From Neomegalonema sp. (lineage in GTDB: Bacteria; Pseudomonadota; Alphaproteobacteria; Rhodobacterales; Rhodobacteraceae), in NCBI RefSeq assembly GCF_028688855.1, contig NZ_JAQTXI010000012.1:1-64000 (forward strand): a stretch of 64,000 bases of DNA, in the 5' to 3' direction. Positions 53,472 to 62,130 of this stretch are shown here, piece by piece (position 1 is the first letter of the stretch; every line of letters begins with the position of its first letter). Under the pieces are notes generated by a model. It had not been told where the DNA came from and ran no database searches. It worked only from the letters and a program-made list of their open reading frames with translations. A program made the position numbers and the translations under genes.

Positions 53472-54404
53472 ATGATGGGGGCTCGGTTCCGGCTGGTTTG
53501 CGGCGTGGTCTGTCTGGCGCTGGGAGGCGCGCCGGAGACATGGGGGCAGGAGGCCCCCAAGCCGCCTCCGCATGATCCTGGCGGGAGCCGGAGCCATGCC
53601 ATGGAGAGGTTTGGCAATGATCGCCTGCAATGGTCGCCCTCCATCGTTCCAAGAGGGTTGGCTCGTCCTTCTGAAGGCGACGGGCGTCTGTGGGTAGGGA
53701 GAGGGATAGCACATTGGGGATCGGATCATGTGCGCTTCCCACCAGGCGTGCGCCCTGTGGAAGGCGCCGCAGGCCGCAGGGGCGTCATCCTGTTGCGCGA
53801 AATCTGCGAAGATGGAAGCAGTCGACGCTGCGTCAGGATTCTGGCGGCTTCTGCGGAAAACGTCGACATCGCGACGCTCCTTCAGCCCGACATGGGGCGG
53901 CCATGCAGCGGGCAGGAGCTTTTCAGCGATCTCCGCTGCGTTTCCCCTTCCACCCCGCCTTCAGGCGAAGCCATGGCGGGAGTGCTGGCGCCCTACGAGC
54001 TTGGAAGCCAGCCCTATTTCGTGAAAGAAGGCATGGCGTGCAGGGTTGCAGATATGCTCAGACTTCCTGAATGCCAGCAGCGCTTCTCAGGTGAAGAGGT
54101 GCGATATATCTCTGGCATGATTGAAGATCCGGCTCGCTTCTATCTGCGCGCAGGGTATGCGGTTGCGCCTGTGGCGGCCTTCACGTCTGATGAGCGCCCG
54201 CCCATACTCGCGCCTTCTCCCGCGCCCGCCCCAACGCCTGCGCCCGCTCCGCCAAGGCCGGACTTGCTTCTCCCGCCGTCGATGGCCGCGCCAGTCGAAC
54301 CCAAGGGGCCCGACTTCATCATCCGGCCTTCCGGCGAGCCGAAGAGAGAGCCGGATTCGTCCATCCTGGAGTTTCCTCGGGAGCCGGAGACCATCCACCG
54401 GTGA
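53472..54404 (+). CDS. Orphan exported protein
   Basis: The product is 310 residues from ATG 53472 after GAGGGG. The signal is MMGARFRLVCGVVCLALG. The mature protein has six cysteines in a mixed alpha/beta region (EICEDGSSRRCVRIL, MGRPCSG, FSDLRCVS, GMACRVADM, LPECQQ), then an Ala/Pro linker and a Pro/Glu tail. No family is recognised. Codon use is visibly less GC-biased than in neighbours (more AT at third positions), a hint of recent acquisition. It lies between an acyl-CoA synthetase and mcd. Confidence 0.6.
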   Translation: MMGARFRLVCGVVCLALGGAPETWGQEAPKPPPHDPGGSRSHAMERFGNDRLQWSPSIVPRGLARPSEGDGRLWVGRGIAHWGSDHVRFPPGVRPVEGAAGRRGVILLREICEDGSSRRCVRILAASAENVDIATLLQPDMGRPCSGQELFSDLRCVSPSTPPSGEAMAGVLAPYELGSQPYFVKEGMACRVADMLRLPECQQRFSGEEVRYISGMIEDPARFYLRAGYAVAPVAAFTSDERPPILAPSPAPAPTPAPAPPRPDLLLPPSMAAPVEPKGPDFIIRPSGEPKREPDSSILEFPREPETIHR

Positions 54405-54496
54405 TCAGGGCGGCCCTTTCCGCCGGAGGACCCTCCGGCGGAGAGACATGTTTTCGGGAAGTTTCTTGCGACTTTAGGCGAATGAAGGTTTGAATC

Positions 54497-54558
54497 TTGC
54501 GCGAAGATCTTCGCAAGCGATTGACGACCTTCGCAGCCTCGCCTATCGTCTTCGCAAA
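54497..54558 (+). promoter_or_regulatory. mcd promoter with three phased CTTCGCA sites
   Basis: A well-spaced promoter, TTGACG (54521-54526), 17 bases, TATCGT (54544-54549), precedes mcd. CTTCGCA occurs three times in one direction at 54509, 54529 and 54550, spaced 20 and 21 bases (two helix turns). The first copy is inside the perfect palindrome GCGAAGATCTTCGC (54501-54514), flanked by TTGC and AA. Site 2 lies in the spacer and site 3 at the expected start of transcription. This looks like an operator array. Regulators of the ScfR family (RamB, PccR) bind TTTGC-type half-sites, which is a possible match. Confidence 0.55.
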
Positions 54559-54580
54559 TGCAACATGACCGGACCTCGCC

Positions 54581-56299
54581 ATGACGACCGCCGCCGCGAC
54601 CGCTCCCGACGCCAGAGAGGCCTCCGCCGCCCTTTCGCGCGCCGACCTCTCCCAGCTTTCCGCCGAGGCGCTCGTCGCCGCCGAGACTCTGCTCGAGGCC
54701 GCCCGCGCGGGTCTGCGCGCCCGCGTCGGCGTGGATTCCCGAGGCCGCCTTTCAGGCGCGGCGCTCGAGGACGAACAACACGCCGCTCATGGCTTCGCCT
54801 GGCTGGCGGTCTATGTCGAATCCTTGCGCCGCATGACCGGCTGGCGCGAGCGCCTCGCCGCCGAAGCCCGGGGCGGAGAACTCGAAGAGCTGATCTTTCA
54901 GGCCGCGCTCGGCCAGATCTGCGCCGAGATCTCCGGCGGCATTCCCATGTCTCAGGGCGAGACCGCGCGTCTCGCCGATTTCGGGATCTCCGACGAGGCC
55001 GAAGCCGCCTTCGCCTCTGCGCCCGCGGTGCGCCGCCTCGCCCGCGAGGGCGACGTGGACGCCGTGCGTCGGCGCATCATGGATCTGGTCTTCGCGGCTC
55101 AGGGCGCGGCCACCTTCGGGGATTGCGGCCTCGACTCCGAATTCGACATGATCCGCGACCAGTTCCGCCGCTTCGCCGAGGAACGCGTGATTCCGCACGC
55201 CCATGGCTGGCATCTGCGCGACGAACTGATTCCCATCGAGATCGTCAACGAGGCCGCCGAGCTCGGCGTCTTCGGCCTGACCATCCCCGAGGAGTTCGGC
55301 GGCTCGGGCCTCGGCAAGACGGCGATGTGCGTCGTCTCGGAGGAGCTCAGCCGGGGCTATATCGGCGTGGGCTCGCTGGGCACGCGCTCCGAGATCGCGG
55401 CGGAGCTGATCCTCGGCGGCGGCACGCCCGAGCAAAAAGCCGAATGGCTGCCCAAGCTCGCTTCCGGCGAGATCCTGCCGACCGCCGTCTTCACCGAGCC
55501 CAACACCGGATCGGATCTCGGCTCGCTCTCGACGCGCGCCGTGAAGCAGGGCGACGAATATGTGGTCTCGGGCGCCAAGACCTGGATCACCCACGCCGCC
55601 CGAGCCGATCTCATGACCCTGCTCGTGCGCACCGATCCTTCGACGAAGGATTATCGCGGGCTCTCGATGCTGCTCGCGCCGAAGATCCGCGGGACCGAAG
55701 AAGAGGCCTTCCCGACCCCCGGCATGACCGGCGGCGAAATCGAAGTGCTCGGCTATCGCGGCATGAAGGAATACGAGATCGGCTTCGACGGCTTCCGCGT
55801 TCCGGCGGCCAACCTGCTCGGGGGCGAGGAGGGGCAGGGCTTCAAGCAGCTCATGCAGACCTTCGAATCGGCGCGCATCCAGACCGCCGCCCGCGCCGTG
55901 GGCGTGGCGCAATCGGCGCTGGAGATCGGCATGCGCTACGCTCAGGAGCGCAAGCAGTTCGGCAAACCCCTGGCGGCCTTCCCGCGCGTCTATGGGAAGC
56001 TGGCGCGGATGGTGGTCGAGATCATGATCGCCCGCCAGCTCAGCTATTACGCCGCTCAGGAGAAGGACGCCGACCGCCGCTGCGATCTCGAAGCGGGGAT
56101 GGCGAAGCTCTTCGGGGCGCGGGTGGCCTGGGCCGCCGCCGACAACGGCTTGCAGATCCACGGCGGCAACGGCTTCGCGCTGGAATATCCGATCAGCCGG
56201 GTGCTCTGCGACGCGCGCATCCTCAACATCTTCGAGGGCGCCGCCGAGATTCAGGCCGGAGTCATCGCCCGCCGCCTGCTGGAGAGCGGCCCGAACTGA
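54581..56299 (+). CDS. mcd: (2S)-methylsuccinyl-CoA dehydrogenase
   Basis: The product is 572 residues. The first 170 (LLEAARAGLRARV, then EDEQHAAHGFAWLAVYVESL) are the extra N-terminal domain that separates Mcd from ordinary acyl-CoA dehydrogenases. The rest is a full FAD fold with TEPNTGSDLGS, the late RKQFGKPLAAF and the base Glu552 in IFEGAAEIQ. Mcd makes mesaconyl-CoA in the ethylmalonyl-CoA pathway for C2 assimilation. No other pathway gene (ccr, ecm, mch) is in the window. Confidence 0.88.
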   Translation: MTTAAATAPDAREASAALSRADLSQLSAEALVAAETLLEAARAGLRARVGVDSRGRLSGAALEDEQHAAHGFAWLAVYVESLRRMTGWRERLAAEARGGELEELIFQAALGQICAEISGGIPMSQGETARLADFGISDEAEAAFASAPAVRRLAREGDVDAVRRRIMDLVFAAQGAATFGDCGLDSEFDMIRDQFRRFAEERVIPHAHGWHLRDELIPIEIVNEAAELGVFGLTIPEEFGGSGLGKTAMCVVSEELSRGYIGVGSLGTRSEIAAELILGGGTPEQKAEWLPKLASGEILPTAVFTEPNTGSDLGSLSTRAVKQGDEYVVSGAKTWITHAARADLMTLLVRTDPSTKDYRGLSMLLAPKIRGTEEEAFPTPGMTGGEIEVLGYRGMKEYEIGFDGFRVPAANLLGGEEGQGFKQLMQTFESARIQTAARAVGVAQSALEIGMRYAQERKQFGKPLAAFPRVYGKLARMVVEIMIARQLSYYAAQEKDADRRCDLEAGMAKLFGARVAWAAADNGLQIHGGNGFALEYPISRVLCDARILNIFEGAAEIQAGVIARRLLESGPN

Positions 56300-56310
56300 C
56301 CCGCGAATTC

Positions 56311-56336
56311 AGGGGGAGCCGCCAGCGGCTCCCCCT
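56311..56336. terminator. Bidirectional terminator between mcd and the ALDH gene
   Basis: AGGGGGAGCCGC and GCGGCTCCCCCT are perfect 12-base arms around CA. It lies 12 bases past the mcd stop and 9 bases past the stop of the convergent aldehyde dehydrogenase. Confidence 0.75.
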
Positions 56337-56344
56337 TGCGCTCC

Positions 56345-58747
56345 TCACGCCCCCCAGGTGATCCAGATGTTCTTGATCTGCGTGGCCTGAGCGAGGAATT
56401 CGCGGCCTTCGCCCTGTCTGGGGTCGAACCAGTCGCGGGCCAGAGGCTCCGTCCAGATCCGCTTGAGGTTCCCCGCCGAGGCGCGTTCGAAATCCGCCAG
56501 AGACCCCGCAGGCGCGAAGGCCCAGAGGGCGTCCACGGCGTCATGTTTGGCCAGCTCCAGACCCAAAGTCGCCGGATCGCCCGTCAGGATGTTGACTGCG
56601 CCGCCAGGAACGTCCGAAGTCTCCAGAATCCGGATGAAATCCGAGATGATCAGCGCTTCGGCGAAGGAGGGGACCAGAACCGCCCGGTTCCCCATGGCCA
56701 GAATCGGCCCCATCAGCGCAACGAAGCCCAGAAGTCCCGGAGTCTGCGGACAAACCGCCCCGATCACCCCCAGAGGCTCGGGAATGGCCAGAGCCGTCCC
56801 CCGGATCGGCGGACGATGGACCGCCCCCTCATATTTATCCGCCCAGGCGCCATAGCTGAAGAGCCGCGCCACGCTGGCGTCGACTTCGGCCTCGCAGGCG
56901 GCTTTCGGGCGTCCCGTCGAAGCCTGAAGCCGGGCCGCGAAAGCCGCGCGGGCGGCGGCCAGATTCTCGGCGATGTAGTAAAGGATCTGCGCGCGGGCGT
57001 GGCCGCTCTGGCCTGACCAGCCCTCGGCCTTGCGGGCGGCTTCGACGGCGTTGCGGAGATCCTTGCGGTTGGCCTCGGGCAATTCGCCAAGCAGCGCGCC
57101 CGAGGCGTGGCGCACAAGCCGCGTGGTCCCGCCGTCGGGGCGGGTCTGCTTGCCGCCGATATAGAGTTTTGGAGTTTGATCCACGCCTTCGGGCTGATCC
57201 AGAGGCGAGGCGGGAACCGCCGCAGGAGGCGCGGCCTCCGGCGCGAGCGGCTTGGCTTTGGCGCGCCAGCGCGGCTTGAGATAGGCCTCCAGACCCTCGC
57301 GCCCGCCTTCGCGGCCATAGCCCGACTCTTTATAGCCCCCGAAGCCCACGGCGGCGTCGAAGAGATTGGTGGCGTTGATCCAGACCACGCCGCATTTCAG
57401 CTTCGAGGCCACGTCGAGAACGCGGCTGATTCCCTCGCTCCAGAGGCTCGCCGCAAGGCCGTAAGGCGTGTGATTGGCGATCTCCACGGCCTCTTGCGGC
57501 GTGCGGAAGCTCATGGCGACCAGAACCGGGCCGAAGATCTCCACCTGAGCCAGAGTCGAGGCGGGGTGGACGTTGGTCAGAAGCGTGGGGGCGAGGTAAC
57601 CGCCCTCCGAAGGCAGGGGGCAGGGCGCCTGATGGATCTGCGCGCCCTCCTTCACGCCCTGCGCCACCAGATCGCGCACGCGCTGCGCCTGGATCGGGCT
57701 GATCAGCGCCCCCATGTCGATGGTCTTGTCGAGCGGCGGGCCGACACGCAGGCGCTCCATGCGGCGCTTGAGCCGCATGAGGAATTCGGCCTCGATTCCC
57801 TCCTGAAGCAGCAGCCGCGAGCCCGCGCAGCAGACTTGCCCCTGGTTCAGCCAGATGGCGTCCACCACGCCCTCCACGGCGGCGTCGAGATCGGCGTCTT
57901 CGAAGACGATGAAGGGCGATTTGCCGCCCAGCTCCAGGGTCAGGGCCTTGCCGCTTCCGGCGGTGGCCTGACGCAGGATGCGCCCCACCTCCGTCGAGCC
58001 GGTGAAGGCCAGCTTGGCCACCCCCGGATGGGCCGCCAGAGCCGCCCCCGTCTCGCCCTCGCCCGTGACGACGTTGACCACGCCCGGCGGAATCCCCGCC
58101 CGCTCGCAGAGCTCGGCGAAGAGCAGGGCGGTGAGGGGCGTGTCCTCGGCGGGCTTGAGCACCACCGTATTTCCCATCGCCAGAGCAGGCGCGATCTTCC
58201 AGGCCAGCATGAGCAGCGGGAAATTCCACGGGATGATCTGGCCGCAGACGCCGACCGGCTCATGATCGGGGAATTCGGCGGCCTGAAGCTGCGCCCATCC
58301 GGCGTGATGGTAGAAATGCCGGATGGCCAGAGGAACGTCGATGTCGCGGCTTTCGCGGATCGGCTTGCCGTTGTCGAGGGTCTCGACCAGAGCGAAGAGC
58401 CGCGCATGACGCTGGAGTCCGCGCGCCAGAGCGTAAAGGTGCTTGGCCCGCGCATGGCCGGGCAGAGCCGACCAGCCCGGCAGAGCCTTCGCGGCGGCCT
58501 TGACGGCGGCGTCCACATCGGCGGCGCCCGCCCTGGCGATCTTGGCCAGAACCGCGCCCGTCGAGGGATCGCGGGTGTCGAAACTCTCGCCGGATCTCGC
58601 CTTGCGCCAGGCCCCGCCGATGAAGAGCTTCGCCTCGGCGCCGAGGCTCTTCAGCCATGCGCGCGCCGGAGCGTCGCTTTCCGGCGAAGGGCCATAGGGC
58701 AGGCTCATGTCCAGAATCTCCGCGATGGAGGGGGTCGACTCGGTCAT
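56345..58747 (-). CDS. ALDH16-type aldehyde dehydrogenase with inactive second domain
   Basis: The product is 800 residues. The first half is a complete aldehyde dehydrogenase with Glu272 (LELGGKSP) and catalytic Cys306 (NQGQVCCAG), NAD-binding AFTGSTEVG, and the late FGGYKESGYGREGG. From about residue 540 a second, shorter ALDH-like domain begins (KLYIGGKQTRPDGG) with no matching Cys. The ALDH16 family is built in just this way. Bacterial ALDH16 keeps the Cys, as here, while the human form has lost it. deoC is 12 bases upstream in the same operon. Confidence 0.88.
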   Translation of the reverse strand: MTESTPSIAEILDMSLPYGPSPESDAPARAWLKSLGAEAKLFIGGAWRKARSGESFDTRDPSTGAVLAKIARAGAADVDAAVKAAAKALPGWSALPGHARAKHLYALARGLQRHARLFALVETLDNGKPIRESRDIDVPLAIRHFYHHAGWAQLQAAEFPDHEPVGVCGQIIPWNFPLLMLAWKIAPALAMGNTVVLKPAEDTPLTALLFAELCERAGIPPGVVNVVTGEGETGAALAAHPGVAKLAFTGSTEVGRILRQATAGSGKALTLELGGKSPFIVFEDADLDAAVEGVVDAIWLNQGQVCCAGSRLLLQEGIEAEFLMRLKRRMERLRVGPPLDKTIDMGALISPIQAQRVRDLVAQGVKEGAQIHQAPCPLPSEGGYLAPTLLTNVHPASTLAQVEIFGPVLVAMSFRTPQEAVEIANHTPYGLAASLWSEGISRVLDVASKLKCGVVWINATNLFDAAVGFGGYKESGYGREGGREGLEAYLKPRWRAKAKPLAPEAAPPAAVPASPLDQPEGVDQTPKLYIGGKQTRPDGGTTRLVRHASGALLGELPEANRKDLRNAVEAARKAEGWSGQSGHARAQILYYIAENLAAARAAFAARLQASTGRPKAACEAEVDASVARLFSYGAWADKYEGAVHRPPIRGTALAIPEPLGVIGAVCPQTPGLLGFVALMGPILAMGNRAVLVPSFAEALIISDFIRILETSDVPGGAVNILTGDPATLGLELAKHDAVDALWAFAPAGSLADFERASAGNLKRIWTEPLARDWFDPRQGEGREFLAQATQIKNIWITWGA

Positions 58748-58759
58748 CAGAGACTCTCC

Positions 58760-59752
58760 TCAGGCGAGGCCATGGCGGTCATGGGCGGCGTAACGGCCCG
58801 TCGCGTAATGCTCGAGCTGGCGTTCGATGTCGCCCACCAGAGACGAAGCGCCGATGCGGAAGAGATTCGGCTGAAGCCAGTCCTCGCCCAATTCCTCCTT
58901 GACCAGCATGAGCTGTCCGAGGGCGTCCTTCGTGGTGGAGATGCCGCCCGCGGGCTTGTATCCCGCCACATGGCCCGTGGCGTCGCGCCAGGCCCGGATC
59001 GCCCGCAGCATGACGAGCGTCACCGGGAGGGTCGCGTTGACGCTCTCCTTGCCCGTGGAGGTCTTGATGAAGTCCGAGCCCGCCATCAGCGCCACCCAGG
59101 AGGCCTTCGCCACCAGATCCAGATTCCGCAGGTCGCCCGTCGCGAGGATGGTCTTCATGTGGGCGGGGCCGCAAGCCTGCTTGCAGGCGCGGATCTCGTC
59201 GTAAAGCTCGCGCCAGCGCCCCGCGAGCGCCAGTTCGCGCGTGATCACGATGTCGATCTCGGCGGCGCCGTCGGCCACCGAGGCCTCGATCTCCGCGAGC
59301 TTCGTCTTCAGCGGCGAGAGCCCCGCCGGAAAGCCCGTCGAGACGGCGGCCACCGGAATCCCGGAGCCCTTCAGCGCCTCCACGGCGGTTCCCACGAAGC
59401 GGTGATAGACGCAGACCGCGCCGGGCGTGATCCGTCGATCCGCCAGCCCCAGAGCCGCCTGGAGATCCGCCCGCAGAGGCTGGCGCGCCTTGGCGCAGAG
59501 CCGCCGCACGCGGCCTTCGGTGTCGTCGCCGTTGAGGGTGGTGAGGTCCACGCATTGCAGCGCCCGGATCAGCCAGGCCGCCTGCCATTGCTTCTTGACG
59601 CTCCGTCGCCCGCCGAGGCTCTCGGCGCGGCGCTCGGCGGCGGAGGCGTTGACGCGCAGCGCCTCCAGAGGCCCGAGGTCGAAGGGAGCTCCCGGATTCC
59701 CGGGATGGGGCGCAGGAGGCGCCGCCTCCCGAGCCTTCGCCGTCTGCGTCAT
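58760..59752 (-). CDS. deoC: Deoxyribose-phosphate aldolase
   Basis: The product is 330 residues from ATG 59752 after GGGAGG. The Schiff-base lysine is in DFIKTSTGK and a second conserved lysine is in GYKPAGGI. The N-terminal 60 residues are an added region seen in related long forms. DeoC cleaves deoxyribose 5-phosphate to glyceraldehyde 3-phosphate and acetaldehyde. The ALDH16 gene behind it could oxidise that acetaldehyde. Confidence 0.93.
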   Translation of the reverse strand: MTQTAKAREAAPPAPHPGNPGAPFDLGPLEALRVNASAAERRAESLGGRRSVKKQWQAAWLIRALQCVDLTTLNGDDTEGRVRRLCAKARQPLRADLQAALGLADRRITPGAVCVYHRFVGTAVEALKGSGIPVAAVSTGFPAGLSPLKTKLAEIEASVADGAAEIDIVITRELALAGRWRELYDEIRACKQACGPAHMKTILATGDLRNLDLVAKASWVALMAGSDFIKTSTGKESVNATLPVTLVMLRAIRAWRDATGHVAGYKPAGGISTTKDALGQLMLVKEELGEDWLQPNLFRIGASSLVGDIERQLEHYATGRYAAHDRHGLA

Positions 59753-59837
59753 GGCCTGCGCCCTCCCAGGAAGCCGGAATTTCTGCCGACTCTGGATGAC
59801 ATGGGGCGCAGGCCGCCGCAAGAGCCCTTGCGAGAGC

Positions 59838-60830
59838 TTACAGCGCCGCGAGCAGCACCTTGTCGGGCGGCGTGTGGCCGCTGAGGAAGGTGTGGATGTT
59901 GAGGATCATCTTCTCGCCCATGGCCACGCGGCTCTCCAGGGTGGCCGAACCCATGTGCGGCAGCAGGAAGACGTTCGGCAAGGCCCGCAGACGCGGATTG
60001 ATGTAGGGCTCGTCCTCGAAGACGTCGAGCGCCGCGCCCGCCAGCTCGCCCGCCTCCAGCATGCGGATCAGGGCGTTCTCGTCGATGATCTCGCCGCGCG
60101 CGGTGTTGACGATGTAGGCCTCGGGCTTCATCAGCTTCAGGCTGCGGCTGGAGAGCAGATGATAGGTCGCGGGCGTATAGGGGCAGTTCACCGAGAGGAT
60201 GTCCACCCGCGCCAGCATCTGGTCGAGGCTCGGCCAGTGGGTCGCGCCCAGCTCCTCGGCCTGAGCGGCGGGCAGGGGCTTGCGGTTGTGGTAATGGATC
60301 TCCAGGCCGAAGGCGCGCGCGCGATGCGCCAGAGCCTGCCCGATGCGGCCCATGCCCAGAATCCCGAGCTTCTTGCCCTTGAGCTGGCGCCCCATGAGGA
60401 AGGTGGGCGTCCATCCCGTCCAGCGGCCTTCCTGCAGCAGCTTGACGCCTTCGGCGAGGCGGCGCGGCGCCGCGAGGATCAGCGCCATGGCCAGATCCGC
60501 CGTGTCGTCGGTCAGCACGCCCGGCGTGTTCGAGACGGTGATCCCGCGTCCCACGGCGCTTTTCACGTCGATATGGTCCACGCCCGCGCCGAAATTGGCG
60601 ATCATGCGCATCTGCGGCCCGGCGCTCGCCAGAAGGGCGCCGTCGATGGGATCGCCGAGCGTCGGCGCCAGAACCTCGGCGCGCTGGACGGCCGCATGCA
60701 GCTGTTCGCGCGTGAAGGGCTTGTCCTCGGGATTCAGCTCGACGTCGAAGAGCTCGCCGAGGCGGGCTTCGATCTGGTCGGGGAGTTTGCGCGTGACGAT
60801 CACGCGCGCTTTCGGGCGAGGGGCGGGCAT
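59838..60830 (-). CDS. D-isomer-specific 2-hydroxyacid dehydrogenase, glyoxylate reductase-like
   Basis: The product is 330 residues. NAD(P) binding is in LGILGMGRIGQALAHRA, the substrate Arg in NTARGEIID and the catalytic Glu/His in LPHMGSAT. The family includes glyoxylate and hydroxypyruvate reductases. Substrate choice is by similarity only. A TTTTGCG/CGCAAAA inverted repeat lies about 100 bases upstream. Confidence 0.88.
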   Translation of the reverse strand: MPAPRPKARVIVTRKLPDQIEARLGELFDVELNPEDKPFTREQLHAAVQRAEVLAPTLGDPIDGALLASAGPQMRMIANFGAGVDHIDVKSAVGRGITVSNTPGVLTDDTADLAMALILAAPRRLAEGVKLLQEGRWTGWTPTFLMGRQLKGKKLGILGMGRIGQALAHRARAFGLEIHYHNRKPLPAAQAEELGATHWPSLDQMLARVDILSVNCPYTPATYHLLSSRSLKLMKPEAYIVNTARGEIIDENALIRMLEAGELAGAALDVFEDEPYINPRLRALPNVFLLPHMGSATLESRVAMGEKMILNIHTFLSGHTPPDKVLLAAL

Positions 60831-60933
60831 GCGAATCTCCGGTTCTCGGGCGAGGGGGCCGCGCCTTGTTCTGGGGCGGTTGGCCAGGCCATGGACATTC
60901 TGTTACGAAAACATTCGCATCTTTGAAAGAAAA

Positions 60934-60953
60934 TTTTGCGAAGACGCGCAAAA
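60934..60953. promoter_or_regulatory. TTTTGCG/CGCAAAA inverted repeat upstream of the hydroxyacid dehydrogenase
   Basis: Perfect 7-base arms TTTTGCG and CGCAAAA flank AAGACG. The site resembles the TTGCG...CGCAA arms around the first mcd site and lies in an AT-rich segment that should hold the dehydrogenase promoter. It may be bound by the same regulator. The right arm overlaps the T-run of the ndk terminator. Confidence 0.35.
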
Positions 60954-60982
60954 ACCCGCCCCCTGCGAAAGAAGGAGGCGGG
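60950..60982 (-). terminator. Rho-independent terminator after ndk
   Basis: On the reverse strand CCCGCCTCC, a short loop and GGGGGCGGG form a stem followed at once by TTTTT (60950-60954). It lies 12 bases past the ndk stop. Confidence 0.85.
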
Positions 60983-60993
60983 AAGCTTCAGAC

Positions 60994-61416
60994 TCAGCCG
61001 GGGATCTCGGACTGGGCGAAGAAGAAGCCGATCTCGCGGGCGGCGCTCTCGGCGCTGTCGGAGCCGTGGACCGAGTTCTCGCCCTTCGAGAGCGCGTAGA
61101 GCTTGCGCACGGTGCCTTCGGCGGCTTGGGCCGGATCGGTCGCGCCCATGACCTCGCGGTGCTTCAGCACGGCGTTCTCGCCTTCGAGGATCTGGATCAC
61201 CACCGGCTCGGAGATCATGTAGCCCACCAGCTCGCCGTAGAAGGGGCGGGCCTTGTGCTCGGCGTAGAAGGCGCCGGCCTGGTCCTGGGTCAGACGGACG
61301 CGCTTCTGCGCCACGATGCGCAGGCCCGCGTCTTCGAAGACCTTGTTGATCGCGCCGGTCAGATTGCGCTTGGTGGCGTCGGGTTTGAGGATCGAGAGCG
61401 TGCGCTCGACGGCCAT
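60994..61416 (-). CDS. ndk: Nucleoside-diphosphate kinase
   Basis: The product is 140 residues. The phosphorylated His117 is in ENSVHGSDS, and the KPDA loop and GATDPAQA segment are intact. It balances nucleoside triphosphates with ATP as phosphate donor. Length is normal. It is a single-gene unit with its own terminator. Confidence 0.98.
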   Translation of the reverse strand: MAVERTLSILKPDATKRNLTGAINKVFEDAGLRIVAQKRVRLTQDQAGAFYAEHKARPFYGELVGYMISEPVVIQILEGENAVLKHREVMGATDPAQAAEGTVRKLYALSKGENSVHGSDSAESAAREIGFFFAQSEIPG

Positions 61417-61536
61417 GGGAGAATTTCCTGTTCTGGATCGGCGGGGGCCGGAAAGGCGCCTCCGCGCTGCGCCTCGCGGATATCACGCGGCGCGCGGAGC
61501 CGCAATCCGCAAGCTGGTCGGGCGGCCGGAGGCGGA

Positions 61537-62130
61537 TCAGACGGGGCGGGTCATCAGCAGGCTTTCGCCATGGCGCGTCAGGCGCGGATGGGGCGCGATC
61601 TCCAGACTTCCCGTCCGGCGGAAGCCCATCGACTCGTAAAGCGCCCGCGCGGGGGCGTTGTCGGCCCAGACGAAGAGCGAGACCATCCCGAGCCCCTCGC
61701 GCTGCGCGGTCCTCAGCGCCGCCCCGATCAGGGCGCGCGCGAGTCCGCGTCCGCGGAAGCCCGGCAGGACCCCGATCCGCGAGACGTGCAGCGCCTCCTT
61801 CGGCATGAGCGCCGGGAAGCCCGCCAGATGCGCCAGACGCTCGGCGGCGGGGTCGTCGGGCGGAACCTGTCCGGCCAGATGCGCCGGATAGGCCGCCATG
61901 GCGCCCGCCGTCTCGCCCTCGGCCTCGACGATCCAGCTCCAGCGCCAGCCGTCGGGGCCGTCGCCGCCGTAGAGCTGGCTCATGAGCGCCCCCGCCGAGA
62001 CCCCCGGAAGGAGATCCTCGAAGACGAAGCGCGCGAATTCCGGCGTCGTCAGCATCTCGACGGCGGCCAGCATGGGGGCGTCCTCGGGGCGCGCGGGCCG
62101 GAGGCGGTCGCCCGGAAGAAGGGCGCTCAT
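61537..62130 (-). CDS. GNAT family N-acetyltransferase
   Basis: The product is 197 residues. Motif A for acetyl-CoA is in [15 protein letters not shown] and the late [15 protein letters not shown] is typical of the fold. The first half, about 100 residues, is variable and should set the substrate, which is unknown. ATG 62130 overlaps the ispG stop as ATGA. Confidence 0.85.
   Translation of the reverse strand: MSALLPGDRLRPARPEDAPMLAAVEMLTTPEFARFVFEDLLPGVSAGALMSQLYGGDGPDGWRWSWIVEAEGETAGAMAAYPAHLAGQVPPDDPAAERLAHLAGFPALMPKEALHVSRIGVLPGFRGRGLARALIGAALRTAQREGLGMVSLFVWADNAPARALYESMGFRRTGSLEIAPHPRLTRHGESLLMTRPV

Noticed and set aside
57107..59884. 925-codon forward frame opposite the ALDH and deoC genes
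   Set aside because: It is antisense to two well-supported genes and has no domain.
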